The notes: a model not told the origin generated them from the letters alone. Positions 26,769 through 35,532 are shown, counted from the stretch's first letter. The stretch: 64,000 bases of DNA from Pseudobowmanella zhangzhouensis (GCF_042662685.1 NZ_JBHSYO010000006.1:186001-250000); one strand, 5' to 3'. Program-made: numbers and translations.

Positions 26769-27727
26769 AACGTCTCCTTGCTGATCCGCGTACCTGCGGG
26801 ATCCAGCTTACAGATATGACAAAAACCATCGTCATTTTGCAGATAATATTGCTGCAGATAGCGTTGAAAAGCTTCTGCATCCGCCAGTGATTTGGCCACC
26901 GCAAAGACAGTCGGCCCAGAGCCGGATATCCCGAATGCCAGACCATTATTGGCCATAATGTAATCCCGGCATTGATCAAAATGAGGTAGCAATGATTTGC
27001 GATAAGGTTCAGCGACGACATCGCTAAGCATCGCTGCGGCGAGATTTTCATCGCCGCGATGGCATGCGTCGACAAATACACTTAACTGGCGTCCGAACGC
27101 CAGCAAGGTTTTCATCGGGAACTCAGCGGGTAAGATTTGCCGGGCGGCAGAGGTGGACACACTTATTCCTGAATAACACACCACCCAATACCAGTCGGCA
27201 AAAACGGGCAATTGGCTGGCGATAGTCTGGCCATATTCGACCATCAGGGTCAATCCGCCCAAATAAGCAGGTGCTACGTTATCATAGTGCACACTGCCGC
27301 TAATTTGCCCCTCTAACGCGCCCATCATTTGTAGTAATTCATTCTGACTAAAGGGTTCGCCATAAAAAGAATTTAATGCCGCCAGGGCCGCCACAATCGA
27401 ACTGGCGCTGGAGCCCAGGCCACTGCCGATCGGTAGATTTTTGTGCAAATGCAGCGCACAGGGGGCAAACCCATGGCCCGCATCGACGGCCCGTTGATGA
27501 AAATAGTCATAGGCTTTGGCGACAATATTGTTGCTCGCCACGCCCGGTAATCTGTCCGCAAATCGTCCGCTAATCGTCAGGTTAAATGCGGCGGCGGGCT
27601 GCGCGCTGACTTCATCGCCGAGTCGGCTTCCATCAATGGGTGCCAGCGCCGCGCCGAGTAAATCGAAACCTACGCTGACATTGCCGATTGAGGCGGGGGC
27701 AAACGCCGATACCTGACCCTGTGTCAT
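26765..27727 (-). CDS. thrB: Homoserine kinase
   Basis: GHMP-family kinase that phosphorylates homoserine. The 320 residues contain the N-terminal FAPASIGNVSVGFDLLG, the ATP loop LPIGSGLGSSASSIVAAL and the C-terminal GISGSGPTVFAV. The start overlaps the thrA stop by one base (TAATG) with AGGAG correctly spaced. Six further upstream codons in the open frame are ignored. Confidence 0.97.
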   Translation of the reverse strand: MTQGQVSAFAPASIGNVSVGFDLLGAALAPIDGSRLGDEVSAQPAAAFNLTISGRFADRLPGVASNNIVAKAYDYFHQRAVDAGHGFAPCALHLHKNLPIGSGLGSSASSIVAALAALNSFYGEPFSQNELLQMMGALEGQISGSVHYDNVAPAYLGGLTLMVEYGQTIASQLPVFADWYWVVCYSGISVSTSAARQILPAEFPMKTLLAFGRQLSVFVDACHRGDENLAAAMLSDVVAEPYRKSLLPHFDQCRDYIMANNGLAFGISGSGPTVFAVAKSLADAEAFQRYLQQYYLQNDDGFCHICKLDPAGTRISKETL

Positions 27728-30189
27728 TACAACTCCTGTTTCCATGGCATGGTGCGCATAATATCTGCAAACACCCCAGCTGCCGTTACCTGCGCGCCTG
27801 CGCCATAGCCGCGGATCACAAATGGCTTGGGGGAATAATAACGGCTGTGAATCGCCAGGGCGTTTTCACCGTCTTTTACCGCATATAGCGGATGTTGTTC
27901 ATCCACCGCGATGATTGCCACGCTACATTGACCTTCTTCTATCCGACCAACATAACGCAAAACCTTACCCTCGCTGGCGGCGGCGCTGATTCGCGTGGAG
28001 AAATGCGCGTCCAGGCCGGGTAAATTCTGCATAAAGTGTTCAACCGTGCCGACGGCGTCAAAACTGGCGGGCAGCACTGGCTCAATATGAATATCACTCA
28101 GCTCCAGTTGCATGCCTGACTCACGAGCCATAATCAGCAATTTACGCGCAACATCCATTCCACTCAAATCATCACGAGGATCTGGCTCTGTATAGCCCAG
28201 TTTACGCGCTTCGGCAGTTGCCTCGGACAAGCTCATGCCCTCCTCCAACTTGCCAAAGATAAACGACAGTGAACCAGACAAGATCCCTTCAAAACGAATC
28301 AGTTTATCACCGGCGTAAATCAGCTTTTGCAGGTTTTCAATCACCGGCAAGCCCGCGCCGACAGTGGTTTCATATAAGAATTGGCGACGGGTGTCGAGCG
28401 CCGTTTCACGTAACTGTTTGTAACGTGAGAGCCCTGCGGTATTGGCCTTTTTATTGGGTGTTACCACATGTAAGCCGGCTAGCATTAACTCAATATACAG
28501 CTCGGCGATTTGCTCACTGGTCGTACAGTCCACCAGCACCGGGTTAATCAGGCTGTTTTGTTGTACGAAGTCTTTGAGCGTTTCAACATTGAATCTGGCA
28601 TTTGCTTCCGCCAACTGGCTACGCCAGTCCGCGTGTAAATCGATGCCTTCCGGTGCCAACAACATACGGCGACTATTGGCTATACCGTACACTCGTAAAC
28701 GAATGTTTTTCTTGGCTAACTTTTCCTGCTGACGGGCAATTTGATTAAGCAGTTCACCGCCGACTGTGCCACAGCCAATTAAAAACAAATCAATGGTGTG
28801 CTGATCGGAGAAAAAGCTTTGATGCACTGTACGAACGGCTTCCCGGGCTTTATCTGACTCTATCACCGCGGAAATCGACCGCTCTGACGAACCCTGTGCG
28901 ATGGCCACCACATTGACCCGCGCCTGCGCCAGCGCACTAAAGAAACGTGCCGCCAAACCGGTGTGTTTGCGCATACCATCACCGACCAGCGATACAATGG
29001 CTAAGTCCGCGCGCAATTCGATATGCTCCAGCAGTTGGTTGGACAACTCCAACTCAAATTCTTTCTGTAATACCAGTTCCGCGCGCTGCGCATCTTTGCT
29101 GTAAACACAGAAACTAATGCTGTATTCAGACGAAGACTGGGTGATCAGCACGATAGAAATATTCGCCGCGGAAATCGCTTTAAAAATACGACTGGCCATC
29201 CCGACCATGCCTTTCATACCCGGCCCCGCCACATTAATCATGGTCAGGTTTTCCAGATGAGAGATACCTTTAACGCTGGTCCAGCGGGTACTTTTCTCGT
29301 TGCTGATTAACGTTCCCGGCGCTTGTGGATTGAGGGTGTTTTTTATTTTGCAGGGAATGTGGTGCTGAGCAATCGGGCCAATGGTCTTGGGGTGCAGCAC
29401 TTTGGCGCCGAAGTAGGATAATTCCATCGCTTCCTGATAGGTCAGCTTATCTAACAGCACCGCGTTTTCTACTTCGCGTGGGTCAGCATTGTAAACGCCA
29501 TCCACATCGGTCCAGATTTCGCAGCAATCAGCATGCAAGCCGGCCGCCAAAATCGCCGCCGAATAATCTGAGCCATTGCGTCCTAACGTGACTTTTTCGC
29601 CATCGCGATTAGCCGCAACAAAGCCGGGCATAATAACCAGCGTTCCCGCCGCAGGCTGATAGGTGTTAAAGCGTTCAATGGTGGCGGGCATATCTGCCAG
29701 ACTATCCAGGTAGTCGCCCTCGGCGACCACATAATCGACCGGATCTATGACGTCGTTTTGAATACCCTGAGCGGTAAGAATGTGGCTGAATAGCCGCACA
29801 CTGACGTACTCACCGAGACTCAGAATTTGCGCGGTAATTTGCTCCGGCGCGCAACCTAACATCTGAATACCGGCCAATTGCTGTTGCAGTTTTTCTAACA
29901 ACTGCTCCACAAAGGCACAAATGTCGTCGCGCTTAAAGCCATCTAACTGCGCCGCCAAATCATCGGCAATACCGGTCAGCTTCATTTTCAGCTTGGCGAG
30001 CAATTCGCGAAAATCCTGCCCGGCACTGGCTTGCTCGACCAGCAATGACAACGCATTGGTTACACCTTGTGGTGCCGATAACACCACCGCCGCGCCACCA
30101 TCCTGATGCACAGGGCGCACAATCTCACTTACGTTTAGGTAACGATTCGCGTCTGCCAGCGAAGAACCGCCGAATTTTAGCACTTTCAT
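27727..30189 (-). CDS. thrA: Bifunctional aspartokinase I / homoserine dehydrogenase I
   Basis: Catalyses the first and third steps of the threonine/methionine branch. It has 820 residues, the same length as E. coli ThrA. The aspartokinase starts MKVLKFGGSSLADANRYL, with LGRNGSDYSAAILAAGL and EIWTDVDGVYNADPR. The central tandem ACT region contains GPGMKGMVGMASRIF and VLITQSSSEYSISF. The homoserine dehydrogenase begins near FLIGCGTVGGELL, with VTPNKKANT and EPDPRDDLSGMDVARK. The start at 30189 has a GGAG site; six upstream codons are left out. The leader and operator features upstream suggest control by threonine and possibly methionine. Confidence 0.98.
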   Translation of the reverse strand: MKVLKFGGSSLADANRYLNVSEIVRPVHQDGGAAVVLSAPQGVTNALSLLVEQASAGQDFRELLAKLKMKLTGIADDLAAQLDGFKRDDICAFVEQLLEKLQQQLAGIQMLGCAPEQITAQILSLGEYVSVRLFSHILTAQGIQNDVIDPVDYVVAEGDYLDSLADMPATIERFNTYQPAAGTLVIMPGFVAANRDGEKVTLGRNGSDYSAAILAAGLHADCCEIWTDVDGVYNADPREVENAVLLDKLTYQEAMELSYFGAKVLHPKTIGPIAQHHIPCKIKNTLNPQAPGTLISNEKSTRWTSVKGISHLENLTMINVAGPGMKGMVGMASRIFKAISAANISIVLITQSSSEYSISFCVYSKDAQRAELVLQKEFELELSNQLLEHIELRADLAIVSLVGDGMRKHTGLAARFFSALAQARVNVVAIAQGSSERSISAVIESDKAREAVRTVHQSFFSDQHTIDLFLIGCGTVGGELLNQIARQQEKLAKKNIRLRVYGIANSRRMLLAPEGIDLHADWRSQLAEANARFNVETLKDFVQQNSLINPVLVDCTTSEQIAELYIELMLAGLHVVTPNKKANTAGLSRYKQLRETALDTRRQFLYETTVGAGLPVIENLQKLIYAGDKLIRFEGILSGSLSFIFGKLEEGMSLSEATAEARKLGYTEPDPRDDLSGMDVARKLLIMARESGMQLELSDIHIEPVLPASFDAVGTVEHFMQNLPGLDAHFSTRISAAASEGKVLRYVGRIEEGQCSVAIIAVDEQHPLYAVKDGENALAIHSRYYSPKPFVIRGYGAGAQVTAAGVFADIMRTMPWKQEL

Positions 30190-30281
30190 TTTCTGCTCCA
30201 GCCACATGGGTTACCCGCCACTGTCCCGATTATGCCATGCACTTTAGGTTTAACCAGACAGCGGAGAGATTTTGATCAATC

Positions 30282-30321
30282 CAAAAACAAAAAAGCCCGC
30301 TTCCTTTATGGTCGCGGGCTT
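30282..30321 (-). terminator. thr operon attenuator terminator
   Basis: On the minus strand AAGCCCGC (30321-30314) pairs with GCGGGCTT (30300-30293), followed by TTTTGTTTTTGG. It lies between the thrL leader peptide and thrA. Its 5' arm overlaps GCGACCAT (30315-30308), which can pair instead with ATGGTCGC inside the leader coding region, giving an antiterminator. Confidence 0.9.
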
Positions 30322-30339
30322 GTGTAATTCTTTCAGGTA

Positions 30340-30408
30340 CTAGCCAGCGACCATCCGATAAAGGGTGGTAATCATGGTCATCATGGTGGTACGCATGTTC
30401 AGTTTCAT
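30340..30408 (-). CDS. thrL: thr operon leader peptide
   Basis: A 22-codon reading frame, starting MKLNMRTTMMTM and ending RMVAG. It contains five Thr codons, one Ile codon and five internal Met codons. Stalling at the central codons would cover GACCAT (30379-30374), freeing ATGGTCGC (30354-30347) to pair with GCGACCAT (30315-30308) and so prevent terminator formation. This is the standard amino-acid attenuation layout. Unlike the E. coli leader it is poor in Ile and interleaves Met with Thr codons. No clear Shine-Dalgarno precedes the ATG. Confidence 0.88.
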   Translation of the reverse strand: MKLNMRTTMMTMITTLYRMVAG

Positions 30409-30418
30409 GAGGCTAAAT

Positions 30419-30450
30419 TGACATATAGACGTCTATACGTCAAGACGCAT
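30419..30450. promoter_or_regulatory. Probable MetJ operator (tandem met boxes) before thrL-thrABC
   Basis: Four contiguous 8-bp units: TGACATAT, AGACGTCT, ATACGTCA, AGACGCAT. The second is the exact met-box consensus AGACGTCT; the others match at 5, 6 and 6 of 8 positions in perfect 8-bp register, as MetJ dimers require. It also forms a 26-bp near-perfect palindrome, with one mismatched pair. It ends about 10 nt before the thrL start, overlapping where the promoter must lie. MetJ binding would couple the operon to S-adenosylmethionine. No -10 could be fixed with confidence. Confidence 0.65.
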
Positions 30451-30486
30451 AAATCGATAATTTTGCGCGAATTATCGCCAGAGGGG

Positions 30487-30900
30487 TTAGTGAGTGTTTT
30501 CAGTGGCCTGACAATCTGCGCTGTAGAGGCCATATTCCGCCAGAATAGCCTGCAACTTGTCCGGGTTTACCGGTTTATTGAATACTGCGGTCGCCCCCGC
30601 CTGCAAGGCGCGCTTGTGGGTTTCCAGTTGTCGATCGCCAGTCACAACCAGACACAGCGTTTCGATATTCTCCTGACGGATAGCCTGAAGCAATTGCCAA
30701 CCATCCATGTTCGGCATACTCAAATCAATCAGGGTCAGTGCCACATGCCTTGTACGCAATATGGCCAGCGCCTCATTACCATCGCCGGCAAATAACACAT
30801 GACAAGACCAGTCTTCAGGCAGCGCTTTAGAGAGCAGGCGTTGGGCAAGATGCGAGTCATCGCAGATTAAGACGGGAAAATCCATTTGGGCTGGTTCCAT
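30487..30900 (-). CDS. CheY-like single-domain response regulator
   Basis: A 137-residue receiver domain without an output domain. The acidic pair is Asp14-Asp15 (LICDDS), the phosphoacceptor is Asp59 in LIDLSMPNMDGW, the Thr follows in VVTGD, and the switch Lys is in NKPVNPDK. It would act by phosphorylation-dependent protein contacts. No histidine kinase is adjacent, so its partner is unknown. An alternative start at Met6 (30885) is possible; neither start has a strong ribosome site. It lies directly upstream of the thr leader on the same strand. Confidence 0.88.
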   Translation of the reverse strand: MEPAQMDFPVLICDDSHLAQRLLSKALPEDWSCHVLFAGDGNEALAILRTRHVALTLIDLSMPNMDGWQLLQAIRQENIETLCLVVTGDRQLETHKRALQAGATAVFNKPVNPDKLQAILAEYGLYSADCQATENTH

Positions 30901-31041
30901 ATTGTTATTTTTATACTGTCCTACTCCATTCTATCCATATGCACACGAAGTGCAATCTTAGAGTGACTATCCGCTTATTTCGTTGCGAAATCACGCATTT
31001 TCGCGTTAGAGTCATTAGCATTCACGACCCGAGCACGCACC

Positions 31042-32745
31042 ATGAATCCGCAGCAAATTGCCTACGAAATTCTCAAAGCATTTGAAAAACATTTTCGTCT
31101 TTACAGTCGTATCACCCGTGACGCACAGGTGTATTTCGAGCAGGCGCAATGGCAAAAATCTCAGGCGGCGGTGAAGCAACGGATTAGCATTTACGAAAGC
31201 GCACTGGCGGACGTGGTCAGCATCCTTTATCACAAATTCGAACCGCGAAATCAGGATGATGCTTTCTGGCGTACCCTAAAACTGCAATTCATCAATATCC
31301 TTGCCGACCATCCGCAATACGAATTGGCGGAGACCTTTTATAATTCGGTCATTGGCCGCCTGTTTACCCACAGTAAAATCGACGATGATTTTATTTTCCT
31401 GCTGCCCAGCAGGTGCTACCTGCCCGGCCAGATGCGTGACAAAGTGGCTAATCGCTTTGAGGGGCACGCCAATATCGCCGTCACTATGAGCGAAATTTTT
31501 GCCAGTTATCAGCTCAACATTGAACTGGCACGCCGCGACGACGATGTGCGCAATATCGTTACCTTCTTCGCCACCCAGTTCGAGCCTTCACAGTTTCAGC
31601 AGCCATATCAGGTGGAGATGCTCAAACCGGTCTTTTACCGCAACAAAGGGGCCTATCTGATTGGCCGCATCAGTGGCTCGCAAGGCAGTATGCCATTTGT
31701 GGTTGCACTGATGCTGGATAACAACAAGCAACTGTATGTAGATGCGATTCTTACCAGCCGCCGGGATTTATCCGTGTTGTTTGGCTTTGCACGTTCGTAT
31801 TTTCTGGTTGATAGCCAGTATCCGGCTGAGATCGTGTCTTTTTTGCAGGAGTTAATGCCAAATAAAAAGCATTTCGAGCTCTATACCTCGATTGGCTTTT
31901 ATAAACACGGTAAGACGGTGTTTTACCGTAATTTTATTCAGCATCTGGAACAGTCTGATGATCAATTTGAAGCGGCCCCCGGCATCCCTGGCCTGGTGAT
32001 GGAGGTATTTCACCTGCCGTCTTATGGGGTAGTTTTTAAAATCATCAAAGATGAATTTCCGGAAAGTAAAAAAATCACCCGTGAACGGGTCATTGAGTGT
32101 TACCGTCTGGTTAAAATGCACGACCGGGTGGGCCGCATGGCCGATACCCATGAATTTGCCAACTTCCAAATGCCACTCAACCGTATCAGCCCGGCGCTGC
32201 TGGAAGAATTGCAATCGCTATGCAAGAAATCCATCGAAATCCAGGGTGACACCCTGCTGATCAAGCACCTGTACATCGAGCGTAAAATGACCCCGCTCAA
32301 TCTCTATCTCCAGCAGGAAGACGATCCGCAAAGAGTAGAATCGGCTATTCAGGACTTGGGCTTTTGCATCAAAGAAATCGCTGCCGCACGGATTTTCCCC
32401 GGCGATATGCTGCATAAAAACTTTGGTATAACCCGCCATGGCCGGGTGATTTTTTATGATTACGATGAAATCTGCTATATGCATGAACGCCAGTTCCGCG
32501 ACTTACCCAGCTCTGACGATCCTTATGCATTAGATTGTTTATCGGTAGGGCCGGAGGATGTATTTCCTCAGCAGTTTGAGCATTTCATCGTGGGCAAACG
32601 CGAGCACAAAGCACTGCTAAAAAAGCACCACCCGGAGTTAATGCAACCAGCCTACTGGCGACAGCTGCAAAACTCCGTTGGCCAAGGCGAAATCAAGGAA
32701 GTGCTGCCCTACCCGCCTCAGCGACGCTTTCAGCACATTAGCTAA
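31042..32745 (+). CDS. aceK: Isocitrate dehydrogenase kinase/phosphatase AceK
   Basis: Bifunctional enzyme that reversibly phosphorylates isocitrate dehydrogenase, setting flux between the TCA cycle and the glyoxylate bypass. The 567 residues align with the E. coli protein over the catalytic half: GLVMEVFHLPSYGVVFKIIKDEF, KMHDRVGRMADTHEF, KHLYIERKMTPLNLYL, and FPGDMLHKNFGITRHGRVIF with YDYDEICYM. It stands alone here, away from aceBA. Its 3' end overlaps the convergent MAPEG gene by 8 bp. Confidence 0.97.
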   Translation: MNPQQIAYEILKAFEKHFRLYSRITRDAQVYFEQAQWQKSQAAVKQRISIYESALADVVSILYHKFEPRNQDDAFWRTLKLQFINILADHPQYELAETFYNSVIGRLFTHSKIDDDFIFLLPSRCYLPGQMRDKVANRFEGHANIAVTMSEIFASYQLNIELARRDDDVRNIVTFFATQFEPSQFQQPYQVEMLKPVFYRNKGAYLIGRISGSQGSMPFVVALMLDNNKQLYVDAILTSRRDLSVLFGFARSYFLVDSQYPAEIVSFLQELMPNKKHFELYTSIGFYKHGKTVFYRNFIQHLEQSDDQFEAAPGIPGLVMEVFHLPSYGVVFKIIKDEFPESKKITRERVIECYRLVKMHDRVGRMADTHEFANFQMPLNRISPALLEELQSLCKKSIEIQGDTLLIKHLYIERKMTPLNLYLQQEDDPQRVESAIQDLGFCIKEIAAARIFPGDMLHKNFGITRHGRVIFYDYDEICYMHERQFRDLPSSDDPYALDCLSVGPEDVFPQQFEHFIVGKREHKALLKKHHPELMQPAYWRQLQNSVGQGEIKEVLPYPPQRRFQHIS

Positions 32746-33124
32746 TTGCCAGTATGGCGAGTCCCAGCGTGCACAGATAACCCGCTGCCCAAACCAGTGA
32801 GCGCAACCAGTGGATATCTGCCAGATAACACACCAGATACGCTATGCGAGCCACCACGAAAGTAATCGCCAGCGTTTGCGCCAAGTCACCGGTTTGCTGG
32901 GTTACTACTGCAGCCAGAAGCGCAGGGGCAAACATAATGAGCGCTTCAAAGGCATTTTCATGGGCAGCACGGGCACGGGCACCAAATCCGGTTAATTTTG
33001 CCTGTTGCTGACGTGGATAACGGTTGTTATAGCCGCCCTCGCGGTTCATGGCCATGGCCAGCGGTGCTTTGCTGACAATAGGCAATAGAATGGCGATAAA
33101 CAGACAGATCATCATGCTTGTCAT
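32738..33124 (-). CDS. MAPEG family membrane protein
   Basis: A 128-residue protein with four hydrophobic segments (about 3-22, 57-77, 83-103 and 107-127) and the MAPEG pattern: a basic loop (NREGGYNNRYPRQ), then RARAAHENAFEALIMFAPALLAA, the glutathione-site helix of this family. Bacterial members are mostly uncharacterised membrane proteins related to glutathione transferases. It is a single gene, convergent with aceK and divergent from the PLP enzyme that follows. Confidence 0.88.
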   Translation of the reverse strand: MTSMMICLFIAILLPIVSKAPLAMAMNREGGYNNRYPRQQQAKLTGFGARARAAHENAFEALIMFAPALLAAVVTQQTGDLAQTLAITFVVARIAYLVCYLADIHWLRSLVWAAGYLCTLGLAILAIS

Positions 33125-33166
33125 AGTGGTATCCTGTTGTGATTATTGATTATTTTCCTCGCGACC

Positions 33167-34051
33167 ATGTTAGCGACAAACCTTGGCATTCGCCTACCCT
33201 CTGTTGAACAAAAATTGTCTGTGGACTGGCGTAACCCAAACGGTGCAGAGTTCTGGGTTAAACGCGATGATCTGATTCATCCGATCATTTCCGGCAATAA
33301 ATGGCGCAAACTACATGGTGCATTGTCGCGTGCCGAACAAGCCGGCATTACCAAATTTGTCAGCTTTGGTGGTGGTTATTCCAATCATTTACATGCGCTG
33401 GGTTATGTGTGCTTTCAGGCTGGCTGGCATCTGAACGTGATTATCCGTGGCGATTACCGCGCCAATCCAACACCGATGTTGCAGGATCTACATCGATGGG
33501 GCGCACAAATTCATTATGTGACCAAAGCAACCTATCAGCGGCGTAATGATGCCGACTATGTGCAACACCTGCGACAGCAATATCCAGAAGCCATGATTAT
33601 CCCGGAAGGCGGTTCTTCCCCTGATGCGCTGGCCGGTGTGGCTGAGATCGTCTACGAGTTGACCCAATTCTATGACATGCTGCTGCTACCAGTAGCCAGT
33701 GGCGGCACATTAGCCGGGCTGGCCTCGAATCCCAAATGCCCGGCACTGCGAGCGATAGCCGTGCTCAAAGGTGAGAACTATCTGGAGTCACTGGTATCTC
33801 AATCGGCGCCTACCAGTGCAACAGACTGGCAAATCCTGCATGACTTCCATCACGGCGGCTATGCCAAAACCAGCGCCGAACTTATGGACTTCGTTACAGA
33901 CCCACAAATTAGCCCGTCCATCCCGCTGGAGTCGGTCTATTCCGGCAAATTATTTTTTGCGGCGAGACAACTGTGCGAGGCAGGTTACTTCCCGCTGAAC
34001 AGCCGAATTTTGTTGCTGCATACCGGTGGATTGCAGGGTCAGCGCAAATAA
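33167..34051 (+). CDS. D-cysteine desulfhydrase / ACC deaminase family PLP enzyme
   Basis: Fold-type II PLP enzyme of 294 residues. The N-terminus has FWVKRDDLIHPIISGNKWRK, with the PLP lysine in the GNKxRK motif. KFVSFGGGYSNHLHALGY (substrate carboxylate loop), IPEGGSSPDALAG and LPVASGGTLAGL (PLP phosphate loop) follow. The family includes D-cysteine desulfhydrase and 1-aminocyclopropane-1-carboxylate deaminase; the substrate cannot be settled from sequence. The frame is open from a TTG at 33146, but the ATG at 33167 places the N-terminus normally. Confidence 0.88.
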   Translation: MLATNLGIRLPSVEQKLSVDWRNPNGAEFWVKRDDLIHPIISGNKWRKLHGALSRAEQAGITKFVSFGGGYSNHLHALGYVCFQAGWHLNVIIRGDYRANPTPMLQDLHRWGAQIHYVTKATYQRRNDADYVQHLRQQYPEAMIIPEGGSSPDALAGVAEIVYELTQFYDMLLLPVASGGTLAGLASNPKCPALRAIAVLKGENYLESLVSQSAPTSATDWQILHDFHHGGYAKTSAELMDFVTDPQISPSIPLESVYSGKLFFAARQLCEAGYFPLNSRILLLHTGGLQGQRK

Positions 34052-34075
34052 CACGACTTTTTTCACCCAAGCCAA

Positions 34076-34103
34076 TTTACATTAGTTTGATTCCTGCTAG
34101 ATT
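34076..34103 (+). promoter_or_regulatory. Probable sigma-70 promoter of lysC
   Basis: -35 TTTACA (34076-34081), 16-bp spacer, -10 TAGATT (34098-34103). It predicts a leader of only about 35 nt, too short for the lysine riboswitch seen before lysC in many gammaproteobacteria. Confidence 0.55.
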
Positions 34104-34146
34104 TTGCGTGATTTCATTCACTTAATCACAGGAAACTACACAGATC

Positions 34147-35526
34147 ATGACCCAGCCTGTTGCGGCTCAGTTCGACGCTTCTGCTTTAAACGTCGCTAAG
34201 TTTGGCGGTACCAGTGTGGCAGATTTCACTGCCATGCAAAATTGCGCCAAAATTGTCCTGAATAACCCGGCTACCCGTGTGGTGGTGGTAAGTGCCGCCG
34301 CTGGCGTAACCAACTTGCTGGTTGAGTTAGCTCATAAGGCCATGACCCGCGATGAAATCAACGCGGTGGTGGACAAGATCAAACAGATCGAGCTGAATAT
34401 ACTGCACGCATTAGCTAATCCCTCTGCGGTGGAGCCAAAGCTCAACGAATTGTTCGAACAACTGGAAGAGCTGGCGCACCATGAAGAGATCCTGCATCGC
34501 CCGGATTTAAAAGATGCGATTTTGTCCCTGGGTGAACGCATGTCGTCGCTGATGTTTGCCGAAGTGTTAAATCAACATGGCGGCAAGGCAGAAAACTTCG
34601 ATGCCCGTAATGTGCTGGTTACCGATAACACCTTTGGTGAAGCCGTTCCGCAGATTGCGACGATTGCTGCACGCTGTGACAAATTGCTGCAACCGGCCAT
34701 GGCGCAAGCCATACAGGTTACTCAGGGCTTTATTGGTGCCGATGAACAAGGCAACACCACCACGTTAGGGCGCGGTGGCTCAGATTATACTGCAGCGCTG
34801 CTGGCCGAAGCACTGAATGCGCAAACCTATGAAATCTGGACTGACGTGACCGGGGTATATACCACAGATCCACGCATTACCGCCGCTGCACGCCCGCTGG
34901 CAGAATTAAGTTTCGAGGAAGCTGCGGAGATGGCCACCTTCGGTGCCAAAGTCCTGCACCCGGCCACCATGGTACCGGCAGTACGTAAAAACATTCGCGT
35001 GTTTGTGGGTTCCAGCAAAGAGCCGGACAAAGGCGGTACCTGGATAGCACGGGATTGTGCTCACGAACCGCACTACCGCGCCATTACCCGTCGCAAAGAC
35101 CAGGTGATGGTGACGGTAAAAACCCCGAAAATGCTTTATGCGCCGGGTTTCCTGCAACAGGTATTTGGCATTATCGCCAGCCACAACCTGAGTGTTGACC
35201 TGGTCACCACCTCGGAAATTGCGGTGTCCATGACTATCGACAACCCACCAAACTCAGTGCGTTCTAAGATTAATCAGGAAACCCTGTCCGAACTGCGCGA
35301 GATTTGTGAGGTGAAAGTCGAAGAAGGGTTCGATCTGGTCACCGTGGTGGGTAACAACATGCACAGTGAAGCCGGTGTCTCGAGCCGAATCTTTAACGCG
35401 CTGCGCGAACATAACCTGCGGATGATTTGCTACGGTGCTAACCCCCACAACATCTCGTTTCTGGTCAACGCCAGTGACAGCGATAATGTGGTCAAAGCCC
35501 TGCATAGGGATTTATTTGAAAGCTAA
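34147..35526 (+). CDS. lysC: Lysine-sensitive aspartokinase III (monofunctional)
   Basis: Phosphorylates aspartate at the head of the lysine/threonine/methionine pathway. The 459 residues contain NVAKFGGTSVADF, VVVSAAAGVTNLL, TLGRGGSDYTAALLAEAL and EIWTDVTGVYTTDPR, then two C-terminal ACT domains (MVTVKTPKMLYAPGF and LVTVVGNNMHSEAGVSSRIF). There is no fused homoserine dehydrogenase, unlike ThrA in this window. It is monocistronic, with its own promoter and terminator. Confidence 0.95.
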   Translation: MTQPVAAQFDASALNVAKFGGTSVADFTAMQNCAKIVLNNPATRVVVVSAAAGVTNLLVELAHKAMTRDEINAVVDKIKQIELNILHALANPSAVEPKLNELFEQLEELAHHEEILHRPDLKDAILSLGERMSSLMFAEVLNQHGGKAENFDARNVLVTDNTFGEAVPQIATIAARCDKLLQPAMAQAIQVTQGFIGADEQGNTTTLGRGGSDYTAALLAEALNAQTYEIWTDVTGVYTTDPRITAAARPLAELSFEEAAEMATFGAKVLHPATMVPAVRKNIRVFVGSSKEPDKGGTWIARDCAHEPHYRAITRRKDQVMVTVKTPKMLYAPGFLQQVFGIIASHNLSVDLVTTSEIAVSMTIDNPPNSVRSKINQETLSELREICEVKVEEGFDLVTVVGNNMHSEAGVSSRIFNALREHNLRMICYGANPHNISFLVNASDSDNVVKALHRDLFES

Positions 35527-35532
35527 ATGAGA

